Position numbers and translations under genes: made by a program. A stretch of 6,108 nucleotides of DNA. Source: an uncultured Christensenella sp. GTDB taxonomy: Bacteria > Bacillota > Clostridia > Christensenellales > Borkfalkiaceae. Below the pieces are notes generated by a model. It had not been told where the DNA came from. It searched no databases and saw only the letters and a list, made by a program, of their open reading frames with translations. Every line of letters begins with the position of its first letter. Positions within the stretch are counted from its first letter, which is position 1. Positions 4,394 through 6,108 of this stretch are shown in pieces. The stretch is taken from positions 1 through 6,108 of the forward strand of contig CAJTVA010000067.1 in NCBI GenBank assembly GCA_910579585.1, in the 5' to 3' direction.

Positions 4394-6037
4394 ATGAAAA
4401 ACAAAAAATGGCTTGCACTTTTACTTAGCGCCGCAATGGTGGTGCCCGTTGCTTTCGCCGCCTGTGCGGACGGGAACGACGGCGGAGAAGAAAACCCTCC
4501 CGCAGGTGATACGGGCGATACGGGCAACGAAACGGTAGATACCTCAACGAAATTCACGGGCAAAATTTATCTTGTCGGCGACTCCACCGTGTGCGGCTTT
4601 AACGACAACTATTATCTGCCCCGCTACGGCTACGGAACTCAGCTTTATAATTACATTAATTGCGATGCAAACCAAATTGTGAACCTTGCGTTATCCGGCA
4701 GAAGCTCGAAAAGTTTCATAACCGAAAGCAACTATGCAACGTTAACGAACAGCATATCTGCAGGCGATTATTTGATTATCGGCTTCGGTCACAACGACGA
4801 AAAGAATGAAGCAGACAAATTTACAGAACCTAACGGGGATAAATCCACATCCGGGTCTTTCCAATATTCGCTTTACGAAAATTACGTCAAGCTTGCTACG
4901 GAAAAAGGCGCAACGCCCATTCTTTGTACCCCTATTGTAAGACTTGATACCGGCGACAATTACAACGGAGCAAGCGGACACATAACTTCTGACGGAGATT
5001 ATGCGCAAGCTATCCGCAATTTGGGCGAAGACGCCGAAACGACCGTTGTCGACCTTACTGCATTGACGAAAGCAGACTATACAGCTTTAGGAAATGCAAA
5101 AGCGGCGGACTATCACAGCTGGACTGCGACGAAAGACGGAGTAAGGGACGGACTTGATAAAACCCACACTAATCTTTACGGCGCTAAAATGAACGCATAT
5201 TATATCGCGCAGGAAATTTTAAAATCAGATTGTGCGTTAAAAGCTAACGTTAAAACGAATGCAGTTAAACCTACTTACGAAACCGACTATAATGCGAGTA
5301 TTAATACGGATTACGAAGAACCCGACTATAAAGCGCCTGACCTTTCAACGCGTTCAAGCGTATGGTCGACGGTTAAAGATACAGATTGGTACGCTTCGGC
5401 TTTCGGCGATATAGGCGGAGAAAATAATGCTACTACCTCAAACTTTACTATTCAGCAAATAAGCAATAATTCATTTAGTATCGGTAACAGTACTTCTTCT
5501 GCAAAAGGGAAAATAGCGAGTAACGGTGACGGTATCGCAAGCGTGTTTATGCAACTCGAACCTAATCGAAATTTTGAAATTACGGCGGAAGTAGAGTTGA
5601 CAACTGTAACCGCCGGGGCGTTAAAACAGTCGGCTTTCGGCATTATGCTTCGCGATGAAATGTACGTTGATACTTATAATACATCAGCGAAAGGCAATTC
5701 AGTTATTGCCGGTGGTTATACCGGGTCTTCGGATTCGACAAAATATTGCTATAATTATCAAAGATTGGACGGCAGTTTAAAATCTTCGTCGTATTTAGGT
5801 ACGGAAACAAACTTTACACAAGGTCAAACGTTCACGCTTAAAATGACGAAAAAGAATCGTACGGTGACTTGTACTGTAACGGCGGGTAGTACAGATTATA
5901 CTATGACGTATACAGACGTTTCTTTTGAGGGAATTGATACCCAATATTCATACCTTTGCCTGTTTGCGACGAGAGGAATAGTCGCAACGTTCTCAAATGT
6001 TAATTACGTAGCAGGTGATATAAGCACGGGCGCATAA
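4394..6037 (+). CDS. Secreted lipoprotein SGNH/GDSL esterase, CE12 rhamnogalacturonan acetylesterase-like, with C-terminal beta-rich domain
   Basis: This 547-residue protein begins with a lipoprotein-type signal peptide (KNKK, hydrophobic 6-23, then FAAC with Cys24 as the likely lipidated residue; Phe at -3 is slightly unusual). A Gly/Asp/Thr linker covers about 25-55. The SGNH hydrolase domain covers about 56-280 with all four blocks: GDST (catalytic Ser64), SGRSS (Gly102), GFGHND (Asn134) and DKTH (Asp255, His258). The GDSTV, ALSGRSSKSF and FGHND segments match family CE12, whose members remove acetyl groups from rhamnogalacturonan or related pectic polymers. Residues about 320-540 form a second, Ser/Thr-rich, beta-strand domain with FGIMLRDEMYVD (415-426); it resembles a concanavalin-type sandwich and may bind sugar, but I cannot name the family. 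The protein should sit on the outer face of the membrane. It is monocistronic, with its own promoter, leader and terminator. The exact substrate is inferred. Confidence 0.88.
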   Translation: MKNKKWLALLLSAAMVVPVAFAACADGNDGGEENPPAGDTGDTGNETVDTSTKFTGKIYLVGDSTVCGFNDNYYLPRYGYGTQLYNYINCDANQIVNLALSGRSSKSFITESNYATLTNSISAGDYLIIGFGHNDEKNEADKFTEPNGDKSTSGSFQYSLYENYVKLATEKGATPILCTPIVRLDTGDNYNGASGHITSDGDYAQAIRNLGEDAETTVVDLTALTKADYTALGNAKAADYHSWTATKDGVRDGLDKTHTNLYGAKMNAYYIAQEILKSDCALKANVKTNAVKPTYETDYNASINTDYEEPDYKAPDLSTRSSVWSTVKDTDWYASAFGDIGGENNATTSNFTIQQISNNSFSIGNSTSSAKGKIASNGDGIASVFMQLEPNRNFEITAEVELTTVTAGALKQSAFGIMLRDEMYVDTYNTSAKGNSVIAGGYTGSSDSTKYCYNYQRLDGSLKSSSYLGTETNFTQGQTFTLKMTKKNRTVTCTVTAGSTDYTMTYTDVSFEGIDTQYSYLCLFATRGIVATFSNVNYVAGDISTGA

Positions 6038-6048
6038 TATTTATGAAT

Positions 6049-6084
6049 AAAAGCGGGGGCTTTTGTTGCCCCCGCTTTTTATTT
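6049..6084 (+). terminator. Intrinsic terminator of the esterase gene
   Basis: GCGGGGGC (6053-6060) pairs perfectly with GCCCCCGC (6068-6075) across a TTTTGTT loop, with AAAA on the left and TTTTT ATTTT on the right. It starts 12 bases after the stop codon. The A-tract on the left could also give weak termination from the other side. Bases 6085-6108 are AT-rich and hold nothing I can identify. Confidence 0.92.
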
Positions 6085-6108
6085 TAATAAAATATTAAAA
6101 GCAGATTA

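Noticed and set aside
4321..4563. 80-codon open frame on the - strand across the esterase leader and signal peptide
   Set aside because: It is antisense to the signal peptide and linker codons; its Pro/Ser-rich composition is a mirror of that region.

Overview
The window looks like chromosomal DNA from a member of the Bacillota, most likely an uncultured gut-type Clostridia (Christensenellales-like relatives are my best guess, by inference). It has four real genes, about 45% GC by eye, strong purine-rich Shine-Dalgarno sites, textbook sigma-A promoters (TTGACA-17-TATAAT), intrinsic terminators with U-tracts, a lipoprotein signal peptide and BspA-type LRR_5 repeats, which are common in gut Clostridia. 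I see no tRNA, rRNA, CRISPR array, insertion sequence or phage gene.

Region 1 (1-3332, + strand): a small ECF-type sigma factor is followed after 9 bp by a very large single-pass membrane protein. That protein has a short cytoplasmic N-terminus, one membrane helix, an unrecognised outer domain and about 17 LRR_5 repeats. The arrangement suggests a sigma/anti-sigma pair in which the putative anti-sigma factor carries its own BspA-like outer sensor. This is the most interesting protein-level feature.

Region 2 (3333-4257, - strand): a convergent PnuC-family vitamin transporter gene, separated from region 1 by a perfect two-way terminator hairpin. Its roughly 100-nt 5' leader contains a strong promoter, a hairpin, a candidate antiterminator and a GC-rich hairpin followed by seven U's. 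This is the layout of a transcription attenuator or riboswitch. I could not match its sensor part to a class I remember.

Region 3 (4258-6108, + strand): a divergent gene for a secreted lipoprotein esterase of the CE12 (rhamnogalacturonan acetylesterase-like) SGNH family with an extra C-terminal beta-rich domain, ended by a strong terminator. Its promoter stands back to back with the pnuC promoter, with 20 bp between the two -35 boxes. Its 5' leader holds two tandem inverted repeats. One arm (CCCCTTAA) can pair either with the 5' end of the leader or with the Shine-Dalgarno sequence, so it could act as a translational switch.

Read together, the window suggests a host- or plant-polymer-associated bacterium with surface sensing (sigma/LRR), vitamin-precursor uptake and pectin side-chain deacetylation. 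The three units are transcriptionally separate and I see no proof that they act in one pathway.
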